35,117 bases of DNA from Paracoccus sphaerophysae. Lineage in GTDB: Bacteria > Pseudomonadota > Alphaproteobacteria > Rhodobacterales > Rhodobacteraceae. The notes under the pieces were generated by a model. That model ran no database searches and was not told the DNA's origin. It worked only from the letters and a program-made list of their open reading frames with translations. Both the position numbers and the translations under genes were made by a program. Where the stretch lies: positions 1 to 35,117 of the forward strand of contig NZ_JRKS01000030.1 in assembly GCF_000763805.1 (NCBI RefSeq), given 5' to 3'. Below are positions 8,040-15,966 of this stretch, one piece after another; position 1 is the stretch's first letter; each line of letters begins with the position of its first letter.

Positions 8040-9572
8040 ATGCGCGGTGGACTGGTGCGGGGCTTCGTCTCCGTCGGCTTGTGGACGTTCCTGTCGCGCC
8101 TGTCGGGGTTCGTCCGCGACATCCTGATGGCCGCCTGGCTCGGCACCGGGCCGGTGGCCGAGGCGTTCCTGGTCGCGCTGTCGCTGCCCAACATGTTCCG
8201 CCGCTTCTTCGCCGAGGGTGCGTTCAACACCGCCTTCGTGCCGCTGTTTTCCAAGAAGCTCGAGGGCGGCGACGACCCGCAGCGGTTTGCGCAGGACGCG
8301 TTCTCGGGGCTCGCTTTCGTCGTCGCGGTATTCTCGGCGGTGGCGATGATCGCCATGCCGGGGCTGGTCTGGCTGATGGCGGCGGGGTTCGCGGGGGACG
8401 AGCGCTTTGCGCTCGCCGTTGAATACGGGCGGATCACCTTCCCCTATATCCTGCTGATCTCGCTGGCCTCGATGGTCTCGGGGGTGCTGAACGCCAATGG
8501 TCGCTTCACCGCCGCGGCGGCGGCGCCGGTGCTGCTGAACCTGCTGTTCATCGTCGGCATGCTGCTGGGGCGGGCCTTCGGCTGGGACCTTGGCCTGACG
8601 CTCGCCTGGGCGACGCCGCTGACCGGGATCGCGCAGCTGGCGCTGGTCTGGTGGGATGCGAGCCGCACCGGCTGGCGCTTCGTCCCCCGCCGCCCGCGCC
8701 TGACCCCGGACATGAAGCGGCTGCTGACCATCGCCCTGCCGGCGATCTTCGCGGGCGGCGTGGTGCAGGTGAACCTGCTGGTCGGCCGGCAGGTGGGCTC
8801 GTTCTTCGAGGGCGCGATCGGCTGGCTGTCCTATTCCGACCGGCTGTATCAGCTGCCCCTGGGCGTCGTCGGCGCGGCTGTCGCCGTGGTGCTGCTGCCC
8901 GAGCTGTCGCGGCGCCTGCGCGCGGGTGACGAGACCGGGGGCCAGTCCGCCTATTCCCGCGCGACCGAGTTCGGCATGTTCCTGACCCTGCCCGCCGCCT
9001 TCGCCATCGCGGTGATCGCCGTGCCGATGGTGGCCACGCTGTTCGAACGCGGCGCGTTCGACGCCCATGACACGCAACAGACGGCGCGGGCGCTGATCGT
9101 CTATGCGCTGGGGCTGCCGGCCTTCGTGCTGCAGAAGATCCTGCAGCCGCTGTACTTCGCGCGCGAAGATACCCGCACGCCCTTCCGCTTTGCGCTGGTG
9201 TCGATGGTGGTGAACGCCGCCGTGGCGTTCGGGCTGATGCAGTCTTTGGGCTTCATCGCCGCGGCGCTGGGGACGACCGTGGCGGCCTGGGTGATGGTCG
9301 GGCAGCTGTGGTGGGGCACCCGCCGCATGGGGCTCGCCGCCCGCGCCGACCGGCGGTTGATCCGCACGGTGCCGCGCATCCTGCTGTCATCGGCCCTGAT
9401 GGCCGCAGCGCTGTGGGTCCTGCGCGGCTGGCTGGCGGCAGATGGCGAGAGGGACGTGCCGGGGCTGGCCGTCCTCGTCTTCGGCGGGGCCGCGGTCTAT
9501 TTCGCGCTGAGCTTCGCGACCGGGGCGATCAGCCTGGGCGATCTCAAGCGCAACATGCGCCGGTCGCGCTGA
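8040..9572 (+). CDS. murJ: Lipid II flippase MurJ
   Basis: Inner-membrane MOP-superfamily flippase moving lipid II to the periplasmic face for cell-wall synthesis. The 510-residue product is hydrophobic throughout (about 14 membrane segments expected) and begins with the family signature: GLWTFLSRLSGFVRDILMAAWLG, then FLVALSLPNMFRRFFAEGAFNTAFVPLF (about 44-72). Later FERGAFD and LYFAREDTRTPF are also typical. The ATG at 8040 follows an AGGACAGG ribosome site overlapping the glnD stop, so it is in the same transcript. The glnD-murJ pairing is common in alphaproteobacteria. Transcription probably ends at the hairpin at 9585-9605. Confidence 0.97.
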   Translation: MRGGLVRGFVSVGLWTFLSRLSGFVRDILMAAWLGTGPVAEAFLVALSLPNMFRRFFAEGAFNTAFVPLFSKKLEGGDDPQRFAQDAFSGLAFVVAVFSAVAMIAMPGLVWLMAAGFAGDERFALAVEYGRITFPYILLISLASMVSGVLNANGRFTAAAAAPVLLNLLFIVGMLLGRAFGWDLGLTLAWATPLTGIAQLALVWWDASRTGWRFVPRRPRLTPDMKRLLTIALPAIFAGGVVQVNLLVGRQVGSFFEGAIGWLSYSDRLYQLPLGVVGAAVAVVLLPELSRRLRAGDETGGQSAYSRATEFGMFLTLPAAFAIAVIAVPMVATLFERGAFDAHDTQQTARALIVYALGLPAFVLQKILQPLYFAREDTRTPFRFALVSMVVNAAVAFGLMQSLGFIAAALGTTVAAWVMVGQLWWGTRRMGLAARADRRLIRTVPRILLSSALMAAALWVLRGWLAADGERDVPGLAVLVFGGAAVYFALSFATGAISLGDLKRNMRRSR

Positions 9573-9584
9573 GTGCGGCGCCCA

Positions 9585-9636
9585 CTGGGGGTTTTCCACC
9601 CCCAGACCCCCGGAGGATATTTCGGCAAAGAAGAAG
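9585..9636 (+). repeat. Dispersed hairpin-tail element, copy A (3' of murJ)
   Basis: A perfect 7-bp hairpin CTGGGGG (9585-9591), loop TTTTCCA, CCCCCAG (9599-9605), is followed by ACCCCCGGAGGATATTT (9606-9622) and the tail CGGCAAAGAAGAAG. It fills the convergent gap between murJ and the rhomboid-like gene. Read leftward, the tail gives a pyrimidine-rich CTTCTTCTTTG just after the rhomboid stop. It likely serves as a transcript end. Related copies are at 11461, 11523, 18901, 31990 and 33042. Confidence 0.8.
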
Positions 9637-9637
9637 C

Positions 9638-10348
9638 TCAGCGGTGGCGGATGCCGCGGCGGACCCGGCCGAGCCCGCCCGGGACCAGCACGAAAGACAG
9701 CAGGAAGCCGATCACGAAGCCCGCGATCTCGGCGATCCAGCTTTTCCCGGCGCCCCCGAACAGCACCCCGAACACCAGCTGGAACGCCAGCAGGATGCCG
9801 ATCAGCGAAAACGCGCGCAGCTGGTTGGCGTGCTCCTGCCCCAGGCGGGTCCACAGCAGGAAGGTGAAGGCACCGAGCAGGCCATAGACGGCGGGATAGC
9901 CGCCGACCAGCGGCTCGAACCGGAACTGCGGGGCCAAGCCCGCGATCAGCGCATAGACGATGCCGCCGCCGATGGCCGAGGCCATGAACAGGGCCGCCAC
10001 CGCCCAGGGGCGGAACACCCGCGCGACCATGTTCCCCAGCGCCAGCAGGAAGACCACGACGAACAGCGCGTGAGTGAAGGAATAATGCACGAAGGGGTAG
10101 GTCAGCAGCCGCCACAATTCGCCCCCGGCGGCGCTGTGCCGGTCCCAGGCGCGGATCAGGAACTCGGGCGCAAAGGCGGTGCGTTCGACCATGATCTGTC
10201 GCGCCGCCTGGCCTGCGCCGGGGCCCCCGGACAGGAAGCCGAGCCGGCCCAGGCCGAAATACGCCTCGGCGGCGACGATCGGCAGGGCCAGCACCCAGAT
10301 GATCGCGGGGACCGGGTTGACCGGGTTTTCGTCGTATCCGGGGCGCAT
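9638..10348 (-). CDS. Rhomboid-family membrane protein lacking catalytic residues (probable pseudoprotease)
   Basis: A 236-residue polytopic membrane protein with the rhomboid six-helix layout. Structural marks are present: WR (79-80) in the first loop and HYSFTH (H88, H93) matching the HxxxxH of GlpG. By hand alignment to GlpG, the catalytic GxSG Ser201 becomes Tyr151 ([12 protein letters not shown]), catalytic His254 becomes Glu207 (AEIAGFVIG), and oxyanion Asn154 becomes Val97. It is therefore probably inactive as a protease and may bind or chaperone membrane clients, as iRhoms and derlins do; that role is inference. The start at 10348 has an AAAGGACGA ribosome site; the frame runs on to 10390 without support. 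Divergent from trpS, convergent with murJ. Confidence 0.85.
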   Translation of the reverse strand: MRPGYDENPVNPVPAIIWVLALPIVAAEAYFGLGRLGFLSGGPGAGQAARQIMVERTAFAPEFLIRAWDRHSAAGGELWRLLTYPFVHYSFTHALFVVVFLLALGNMVARVFRPWAVAALFMASAIGGGIVYALIAGLAPQFRFEPLVGGYPAVYGLLGAFTFLLWTRLGQEHANQLRAFSLIGILLAFQLVFGVLFGGAGKSWIAEIAGFVIGFLLSFVLVPGGLGRVRRGIRHR

Positions 10349-10434
10349 GGCTCGTCCTTTGGCTGGGGCGGTTGCGCCCGTCTGGGCCAAGGGTTAATCC
10401 GGCCCGGATCGTTTTTCCAGTCAGGCAGCGCAAG

Positions 10435-11454
10435 ATGGCACCGGCCCACACTCCTCGCATCTTCTCGGGCATCCAGCCGTCAGGCGGCCTGACGCTGGGC
10501 AACTATCTGGGCGCGCTCAAGCGCTTTGCCGAAAAGCAGGGCGAGGTCGAGACGGTGTTCTGCCTGGTCGACCTGCACGCCATCACCGTCTGGCAGGACC
10601 CCGAGCGCCTGCGCCGGCAGACCCGCGAGGCGGCTGCGGCCTTCATCGCCGCGGGGATCGACCCGGCGCAGTCGGTGCTGTTCGTGCAGTCCCACGTCAC
10701 CGCCCATGCCGAGCTGGGCTGGATGCTGTCCTGCGTGGCCCGGGTCGGCTGGATGAACCGGATGACCCAGTTCAAGGACAAGGCCGGCAAGAACGCCGAG
10801 GCCGTCAGCCTGGGGCTGTATGCCTATCCTGCGCTGATGGCGGCCGACATCTTGGCCTACAAGGCGACGCACGTCCCGGTCGGCGAGGACCAGAAGCAGC
10901 ATGTCGAGCTGACCCGCGACATCGCCGCCAAGTTCAACCACGATTACGGCGTCGACTTCTTCCCGATGCCCGAGCCGGTGATCGAGGGCGCCGCGACCCG
11001 CGTCATGTCGCTGCGCGACGGGACCAAGAAGATGTCCAAGTCCGACCCCTCGGACGCCAGCCGCATCAACCTGACCGACGATGCCGACATGATCGCCCAG
11101 AAGATCCGCAAGGCCCGCACCGATGCCGACCCGCTGCCCGGCTCGATGGAGGGGCTGAAGGACCGCCCCGAAGCGCGCAACCTCGTCAACGTCCACGCCG
11201 CGCTGTCGGGCGAGACGCCCGACGCGGTGCTGGCGCGGTTCGAGGGCCAGGGCTTCGGCGCCTTCAAGCCGGCGCTGGCCGAGTTGGCGGTGTCGGTCCT
11301 CGCCCCGATCACGACGCGGATGAACCAGCTGATGGACGACCCGGCGGAAATCGACCGCATCCTTCTCGACGGCGCCGCGCGTGCCGACGCCATCGCCGCC
11401 CCGATCGTCGCCGAGGCGCGCGAGATCATGGGGATGATCCCGGCCGCGCGCTGA
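10435..11454 (+). CDS. trpS: Tryptophan--tRNA ligase
   Basis: Class I aminoacyl-tRNA synthetase charging tRNA-Trp. The 339-residue protein has the opening [21 protein letters not shown] with the HIGH-equivalent TLGN (20-23), [15 protein letters not shown], the Trp-pocket region [34 protein letters not shown], and the KMSKS loop at 199-203. Length matches bacterial TrpS. The frame opens at 10372, but the ATG at 10435 gives the normal N-terminus ([12 protein letters not shown]). It is divergent from the rhomboid-like gene across an 86-bp gap. Its transcript probably ends at the hairpin at 11461-11475. Confidence 0.97.
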   Translation: MAPAHTPRIFSGIQPSGGLTLGNYLGALKRFAEKQGEVETVFCLVDLHAITVWQDPERLRRQTREAAAAFIAAGIDPAQSVLFVQSHVTAHAELGWMLSCVARVGWMNRMTQFKDKAGKNAEAVSLGLYAYPALMAADILAYKATHVPVGEDQKQHVELTRDIAAKFNHDYGVDFFPMPEPVIEGAATRVMSLRDGTKKMSKSDPSDASRINLTDDADMIAQKIRKARTDADPLPGSMEGLKDRPEARNLVNVHAALSGETPDAVLARFEGQGFGAFKPALAELAVSVLAPITTRMNQLMDDPAEIDRILLDGAARADAIAAPIVAEAREIMGMIPAAR

Positions 11455-11460
11455 GGGACA

Positions 11461-11517
11461 GGGGGCGCTGCCCCCGTCCGCTGGCGCGGACTCCCCCGGG
11501 ATATTTTCGGACAAGAG
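11461..11517 (+). repeat. Dispersed hairpin-tail element, copy B1 (3' of trpS)
   Basis: Hairpin GGGGGC (11461-11466), loop GCT, GCCCCC (11470-11475), then CTCCCCCGGGATATTTTCGG and ACAAGAG. It starts 6 nt after the trpS stop in the same orientation, so it probably ends that transcript. Confidence 0.75.
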
Positions 11518-11522
11518 ATCAA

Positions 11523-11560
11523 CTCTTCTGTCCGTAAATATCCCCGCCGGAGGCTCCGGC
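11523..11560 (-). repeat. Dispersed hairpin-tail element, copy B2 (3' side of the radical SAM gene)
   Basis: Read on the minus strand: hairpin GCCGGAG/CTCCGGC (11546-11560, very short loop) followed by GGGGATATTTACGGACAGAA. It lies tail-to-tail with copy B1. The two tails form an imperfect inverted repeat, GGGATATTT (11498-11506) pairing with AAATATCCC (11536-11544), spanning 11498-11544. Each of the two convergent genes thus has its own copy. Confidence 0.7.
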
Positions 11561-11591
11561 GCGCGCCGTAAGCACCTTGCGTGTCCCCGTG

Positions 11592-12671
11592 TCAGAACAG
11601 CGCCAGCTGGTCCCCGGCCCGCGGCGGCGGGGCGAAGCGCGAACAGTCCAGCGGCGGGCTTTCGGTGTCGAAGCCCAGCCGCTTGCGCGCGACGCGGAAG
11701 CGCTGGTGCATCAGTTCGGCCTCGACCCCCTCGCCCCGCATGCGGCTGCCAAAGCGGGCGTCGTTGTCCTTGCCGCCGCGGATCGCCTGGATGCGCCCCA
11801 TCACATGCGCGGCCTTGCCCGGGTGGTGGCGGTCGAGCCAGTCGCGGAACAGCGGCGCCACCTCGTAGGGCAAGCGAATCGGGATCATGCTGGCGGTGGC
11901 GGCGCCGGCGTCGCGGGCGGCGGCCAGCAGCGCCTCGATCTCGTGGTCGGTCAGGCCGGGGATGATCGGGGCGCACATGACGCGGACCCGGACGCCAGCT
12001 TCGGTCAGCGCGCGGATCATCTGCAGCCGCGTCGCCGGCGCGGGGGCCCGCGGCTCCATCTGCCGGGCCAGTGCGGCGTCCAGCGTGGTCAGCGAGACGC
12101 CCACGAAGACCTGCCCGCGGGCCGCCATCGCCCCGATCAGGTCCAGGTCGCGCAGGATGGTCCGGCCGCGGGTCACGATGCTCAGCGGGTGGTTCCAGTC
12201 GTGCAGCACCTGCAGGCAGCCGCGCATGATGCCAAAGCGCGCCTCGGCCGGCTGGTACGGGTCGGTGTTGGTGCCGAACGCCAGGGGCGCCACGGCATAG
12301 CTGCGCCGCGCGATCTCCTCGGCCAGCCGCGCCGGCGCCTCGGGCTTGGCGGTGATGCGGGTTTCGAAATCCAGCCCCGGCGACAGCCCCAGATAGGAAT
12401 GGCTGGGGCGCGCGAAGCAGTAGATGCATCCATGCTCGCAGCCGCGATAGGGGTTGACCGAGCGGTCGAAGGGCACGTCCGGGGACTGGTTCCGGGTGAT
12501 GATGCTGCGGGGGTTCTCGAGGCTGATCTCGGTCTTCAGCAGCGTCTCGTCGGGCGGCGTGTCCCAACCGTCATCCTCGCGGACGGCCTGGTAGGGCTCG
12601 AACCGGCCGGCCGGCCGATGCGCGGCACCGCGGGCCTTGAGCAGTTCATCGGGGTCACGGGGCGGCAGCAT
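11592..12671 (-). CDS. PA0069-family radical SAM protein
   Basis: Radical SAM enzyme of the PA0069/SplB-like group; reaction unknown. The 359 residues carry the [4Fe-4S] motif CEHGCIYC (C78, C82, C85) followed by FARPSHSYLGLSPGLDFETRI, a family signature, and then GTNTDPYQP and SIVTRGRTILRDLDL strands of the radical SAM barrel. The N-terminus KARGAAHRPAGRF is also typical. I choose the ATG at 12671 because it places that motif near the start as in relatives; longer in-frame starts (to 12881) add unlikely sequence. The ribosome site is weak. It is divergent from a small membrane protein gene and convergent with trpS. Confidence 0.88.
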   Translation of the reverse strand: MLPPRDPDELLKARGAAHRPAGRFEPYQAVREDDGWDTPPDETLLKTEISLENPRSIITRNQSPDVPFDRSVNPYRGCEHGCIYCFARPSHSYLGLSPGLDFETRITAKPEAPARLAEEIARRSYAVAPLAFGTNTDPYQPAEARFGIMRGCLQVLHDWNHPLSIVTRGRTILRDLDLIGAMAARGQVFVGVSLTTLDAALARQMEPRAPAPATRLQMIRALTEAGVRVRVMCAPIIPGLTDHEIEALLAAARDAGAATASMIPIRLPYEVAPLFRDWLDRHHPGKAAHVMGRIQAIRGGKDNDARFGSRMRGEGVEAELMHQRFRVARKRLGFDTESPPLDCSRFAPPPRAGDQLALF

Positions 12672-12795
12672 GGGTGGAATGATGGAACATTCCGGGAACT
12701 TGGGCAAGATCGGACGCATGACCGGCATGCCGCCCCGGCAAGGGCTTTCCATCCCGCCCTGGCGTGCCCATATTTGGCCGGTAACGGAGGATTCG

Positions 12796-12993
12796 ATGCC
12801 CCTGCCCCATTTCCTGCTGACGGTTCTCGCGGTCATCATCGCCGCGGGCGTTTCGCTGGTGCTGGCCCTCGCCGCAGGCATCCCGCTGCCGGTGCTGGCG
12901 CTGGTGGCGGCGGTCGCGGCGGTGATCGCCCACCTGGCGGCGCGGACCGGGGCCGGGCTGGATAACGGGCCGCATCACACGCCCGGTGCCTGA
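12796..12993 (+). CDS. Small two-helix membrane protein, unknown function
   Basis: A 65-residue product with two hydrophobic stretches, HFLLTVLAVIIAAGVSLVLALAA (about 5-27) and PVLALVAAVAAVIAHLAA (about 32-49), and a short hydrophilic tail GLDNGPHHTPGA. No family recognised. The ATG at 12796 follows an excellent GGAGG site at 5-nt spacing, the main reason to accept it as a gene; the frame extends upstream to 12637 without support. It ends 9 bp from the convergent HNH gene and shares its 124-bp upstream region with the divergent radical SAM gene. Confidence 0.65.
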   Translation: MPLPHFLLTVLAVIIAAGVSLVLALAAGIPLPVLALVAAVAAVIAHLAARTGAGLDNGPHHTPGA

Positions 12994-13002
12994 TCCCGCC
13001 GC

Positions 13003-13605
13003 TCAGCTTTCCAGCTCGGCGTCCCAGTACAGGTAATCGATCCAGCTGACATGCAGGTGGTTCGGCGGAAACCGCCGTCCAGCGGCGTGCATTTCCTCGG
13101 ATGAGGGCCGCTGCGGCGCCCGGCGCAGCCGCATCCCCGAGGCGCGCAGGCTCTTGTTGGCCTTCCTCAGGTTGCAGGGCGAACAGGCCGCGACCACGTT
13201 TTCCCAGCTGGTCACCCCGCCCCGCGACCGCGGCACGACGTGGTCGAAGGTCAGATCGCCCTTGGACCCGCAATACTGGCAGCAGAATTCGTCCCGCAGA
13301 AAAAGATTGAAGCGCGTGAATGCCACGCGCTTCCTGGGTTTCACATAGTCCTTCAGCACCACGACCGAGGGGATGCGTATCGCCTCGCGCTGGCTTCGCA
13401 CGACCTCGTCATATTCGGCGAGGATCGAGACGCGGTCCAGGAACACCGCCTTGATGGTCTCCTGCCAAGGCCACAGCGACAGAGGGTAATAGCTGAGCGG
13501 GCGGTAATCGGCGTTCAGCACCAGCGCGGGGTTGTGGCGCAATGCAGCGGGATCGCGCACGAACTGGGTGCGGAAATCGGTTACGGCATGTCGCTCGTCC
13601 AGCAT
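13003..13605 (-). CDS. HNH endonuclease family protein
   Basis: A 200-residue protein with an HNH/McrA-type nuclease module: zinc-binding CQYC (109-112) and CSPC (141-144), catalytic DH (D121-H122) in FDHVVPRSRGG, and N136 in WENVVAAC. The N-terminal half, with NADYRPLSYYPLSLWPWQETIKAVFLDRVSILAEY, belongs to a widespread alphaproteobacterial single-domain HNH group of unknown role, not tied to a restriction system here. The start at 13605 is preceded by GAAGGGA and gives the family N-terminus; the frame continues to 13746 without support. No methylase or other defence partner lies nearby, so a general DNA-processing role is more likely than restriction. Confidence 0.9.
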   Translation of the reverse strand: MLDERHAVTDFRTQFVRDPAALRHNPALVLNADYRPLSYYPLSLWPWQETIKAVFLDRVSILAEYDEVVRSQREAIRIPSVVVLKDYVKPRKRVAFTRFNLFLRDEFCCQYCGSKGDLTFDHVVPRSRGGVTSWENVVAACSPCNLRKANKSLRASGMRLRRAPQRPSSEEMHAAGRRFPPNHLHVSWIDYLYWDAELES

Positions 13606-13756
13606 CCCGGCGTCCCTTCTGCGCGTTCCGGCCCCGGCTATCCTTGCGTCGTTGCGGCCGACTATATCCTGCGGCTGCGATCCGGCAACCCTCTGCATGT
13701 TGCCCTGCCCCAGCAAAACGACACCGGCATGGCGATCGGGTGACAATCCGGTGACG

Positions 13757-13777
13757 ACGGGCCGGTCGGACGCCCGT
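13757..13777 (-). terminator. Possible terminator of the gntR-alkA-esterase-sulfotransferase unit
   Basis: Inverted repeat ACGGGC (13757-13762) / GCCCGT (13772-13777) with a 9-nt loop lies just after the sulfotransferase-like stop. It has no T-run, so a structured but not classical terminator is the most that can be said. The same gap (13606-13787) must carry the HNH promoter. Confidence 0.3.
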
Positions 13778-13787
13778 GAGGCGCCCC

Positions 13788-14699
13788 TCAGCTCCCCATC
13801 CGGGCCGCGGCCCAGGCGCAGATCGTCGCGTGCAGCGCGGCCATCTCGCCGGCGTCCGGGCTGACCCGGCGCAGGGATTCGGCCAACCGGCGCGCCGCCT
13901 GCTGCTGCTGGCGCTCAGAGCGGCGGGCAAAGCCCAGCGCGGTGTTGGCGATGGTGACGTTGCCGGTGGGGGCGTCGGCCTCGATCGCGGCCAGCAGCGC
14001 CATGCGCACCGGCCCCGGCTGATCGCCGGCCTGCGCCATGACCCGCCGCACCAGCTCGATCGTGTGCGCGGGCGCGGCCCGGTGCGCCCGGGGCGGCGCG
14101 TCATCCGGCCGCGGCGCCACCCCCAGCAGCGACAGCAGCGCGCCCAGCCAGTCGCCCTCTGCCGTCGCCTGCACCACCTGATCCGCGCCGGTCATCGCCT
14201 GCATCCCGGCCGCGACGGCGGGCAGGTCCAGCATCCGCTGGGTCTCGGGCCGCGCGGCGAACGACTCGAACGCGTCGGTCATCGGCGGGCGGCCCTGCAT
14301 CGGCGCGTCGAGGATGCCTTGCGCCCACAGCGAGCGCAGCCACGGCCCGGACTCGCGCGAGATCAGGAACAGCGTGATCCTGCGGCCACCGGCCGCGGCG
14401 ATCAAAGCCGGGCGCGCCTGCCTGGAAAACGCGGGGTAGCGGACCGAAAACCCCTCGTTCGACACCAGCACCGTCGGAGACCGGCTGGCCGCGACGTCCT
14501 GGGCCAGGGTATCGGCGTGACCGTCCAGCAACTCGGGCACCAGCCGGCTGTGCTTGCGCATCAGATGCGGCGAGCGCGGGTCGGGATAGTCCACCCCCTC
14601 GGCCAGCAGCCGGGTCCGCTGGGCATCGCACCAGAATTGCAGGGCCGAGCTGGCCGCCTTGGGCAGGCCGACATGGATCACCAGCCGGCCGGCACTCAC
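13788..14699 (-). CDS. Sulfotransferase-like protein
   Basis: The 303-residue product opens RLVIHVGLPKAASSALQFW, which resembles the PAPS-binding 5'-phosphosulfate loop of sulfotransferases (HxGxPKTGTTSLQ), with Lys14 in the key position but AASS where TGTT is usual. SNEGFS and ISRESGPWLRSLWAQGI match the second half of such proteins. I see no signal peptide. The start is GTG at 14699, whose GTGA overlaps the stop of the upstream esterase gene, implying coupling. It is the last of four linked genes (gntR, alkA, esterase, this). The C-terminal third (ALGFARRSERQQQQAARRL) is not diagnostic. Acceptor unknown; a non-catalytic P-loop relative is possible. Confidence 0.7.
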   Translation of the reverse strand: MSAGRLVIHVGLPKAASSALQFWCDAQRTRLLAEGVDYPDPRSPHLMRKHSRLVPELLDGHADTLAQDVAASRSPTVLVSNEGFSVRYPAFSRQARPALIAAAGGRRITLFLISRESGPWLRSLWAQGILDAPMQGRPPMTDAFESFAARPETQRMLDLPAVAAGMQAMTGADQVVQATAEGDWLGALLSLLGVAPRPDDAPPRAHRAAPAHTIELVRRVMAQAGDQPGPVRMALLAAIEADAPTGNVTIANTALGFARRSERQQQQAARRLAESLRRVSPDAGEMAALHATICAWAAARMGS

Positions 14700-15346
14700 C
14701 CCAGGACCTGGCGGATGAAGCCCAGCGCCGTGCCCAGCCCGTCGGGCGAAATCCCGTGCCCGGTGCGGGGCATTGTGTGGGTCGCCACGGAAAAACCTGC
14801 GCCTGTCAGCGCGGTTTCGGCCAGACCCATGTCGGCAAAGGGCACCATCGGGTCCTGATCGCCGTGCAGCAGCAGGACCGGCGGGCGGACCTTGACTTCG
14901 GACAGCAGCTCCGGCGCCAGCAGCCGGCCCGAGAAGCCGACGATGCCCGCCACCGGGGTGTCGCGGCGGGGCAGGACGTGCAGCGCCATCATCGTGCCCT
15001 GCGAAAACCCGACCACGACCATCCGGTCGGGCGTCAGTCCCTCGCGCGCCAGCACCCCGTCGAGGAAGGCATCCACGTCGGCGATGGATTTCCCCATCGA
15101 GGCGCGCGCCTGATCCTCGGTCGAGCCGTCCAGCCACGGGATCGGAAACCACTGATAGCCCATAGGGTTGTTCACGCAGCGCTCGGCCGCGTCGGGGGCA
15201 TAGAAGGCGGTGCCGGGCAGATGCGGGCCCAGCGGGTCGGCGAGGCCCAGCAGGTCGGCCCCGTCGGCGCCGTAGCCGTGCAGGAACACAACGACCGAAT
15301 CCGCCTTTTGCGGCCCGCGCCGCCCCGATTTCAATTCCCGCGTCAT
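14696..15346 (-). CDS. Alpha/beta hydrolase, carboxylesterase/phospholipase type
   Basis: A 216-residue alpha/beta hydrolase of the YpfH/EstB-like (abhydrolase 2) family, cleaving small esters or lysophospholipids. Seen: VVVFLHGYGADGADLL (oxyanion side, about 18-33), nucleophile elbow GFSQG (Ser115), HGDQDPMVP with Asp165, and TGHG with His197, a full catalytic triad. APDAAERCVNNPMGYQWFPI is typical of the family. The start at 15346 overlaps the alkA stop by ATGA; the frame continues to 15424 only inside alkA. No signal peptide, so cytoplasmic. It sits second to last in the four-gene unit. Confidence 0.92.
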   Translation of the reverse strand: MTRELKSGRRGPQKADSVVVFLHGYGADGADLLGLADPLGPHLPGTAFYAPDAAERCVNNPMGYQWFPIPWLDGSTEDQARASMGKSIADVDAFLDGVLAREGLTPDRMVVVGFSQGTMMALHVLPRRDTPVAGIVGFSGRLLAPELLSEVKVRPPVLLLHGDQDPMVPFADMGLAETALTGAGFSVATHTMPRTGHGISPDGLGTALGFIRQVLG

Positions 15347-15966
15347 GTGACCCCCTCGCGTCCCTTCGCCAGCCGGTAATAGGCCCAGAGCCCCCGTGCC
15401 GCAACCGACCGCCAGGGTTGCCACGGCCGCGCCAGCTCGGCCAAAGCGCGGCCCTTGGGGCGCTCGGGCAAGCCATACATGATCCGAGCGGATTCCTGCA
15501 GCGCGAGATCGTCGGGGCAGAAGGCGTCGGCCCGGCCCAGCGCGAACATCAGATAGATCTCGGCCGTCCAGCGCCCGATCCCGGGCAACGCGGTCAGGGT
15601 GGCGATCACCTCGTCATCCGGCAGCGCCGCCAGCGCGTCGAAGTCGAGCCCGGCCGCGGAAATCCCGCGCAGATAGCGGATCTTGGGGGCCGACAGGCCG
15701 CAGGCCCGCAGCGCCTCGTCGCTGGCGGCGAGGATCGCGGACGGCGTGTCCAGCCCCGCCGCGGCCAGCTTGCGGGCGATGGCGTTCGCCGAGGCCACCG
15801 ACAGCTGCTGCGAGATCACCGCGTCGAGGATCGCCGCGAAGCCGTCCGGCCGGCGGCGCAGCGGGATCGGCCCGATCTGCGGCAGCACGCGCGCCCAGAC
15901 CGGGCAGACCGCGGCCAGATGCGCCATCCCCTCGGCCAGGTCGGCCTCGGCGTCGATCAGCCTCAT
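15343..15966 (-). CDS. alkA: DNA-3-methyladenine glycosylase II (AlkA type)
   Basis: Base-excision repair enzyme removing alkylated purines. The 207-residue protein has the HhH-GPD core: AILDAVISQQLSVASANAIARKL (45-67), the helix-hairpin-helix LPGIGRWTAEI (127-137), and the catalytic-Asp region FCPDDLAL (D152/D153). It lacks the N-terminal AlkA domain of E. coli and resembles the short single-domain form common in alphaproteobacteria. The ATG at 15966 overlaps the gntR stop by 4 nt (ATGA), and its own stop overlaps the esterase start in the same way. It is co-transcribed with a GntR regulator rather than with an Ada-type adaptive-response regulator. Confidence 0.93.
   Translation of the reverse strand: MRLIDAEADLAEGMAHLAAVCPVWARVLPQIGPIPLRRRPDGFAAILDAVISQQLSVASANAIARKLAAAGLDTPSAILAASDEALRACGLSAPKIRYLRGISAAGLDFDALAALPDDEVIATLTALPGIGRWTAEIYLMFALGRADAFCPDDLALQESARIMYGLPERPKGRALAELARPWQPWRSVAARGLWAYYRLAKGREGVT

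Noticed and set aside
10480..12567. 695-codon minus frame spanning trpS and the radical SAM gene
   Set aside because: Antisense to trpS and out of frame with the radical SAM gene; both true genes have complete motif sets.
13003..13605. HNH gene as part of a restriction or other defence system
   Set aside because: No methyltransferase, helicase or toxin partner lies nearby, and the protein belongs to a widespread single-domain alphaproteobacterial group.
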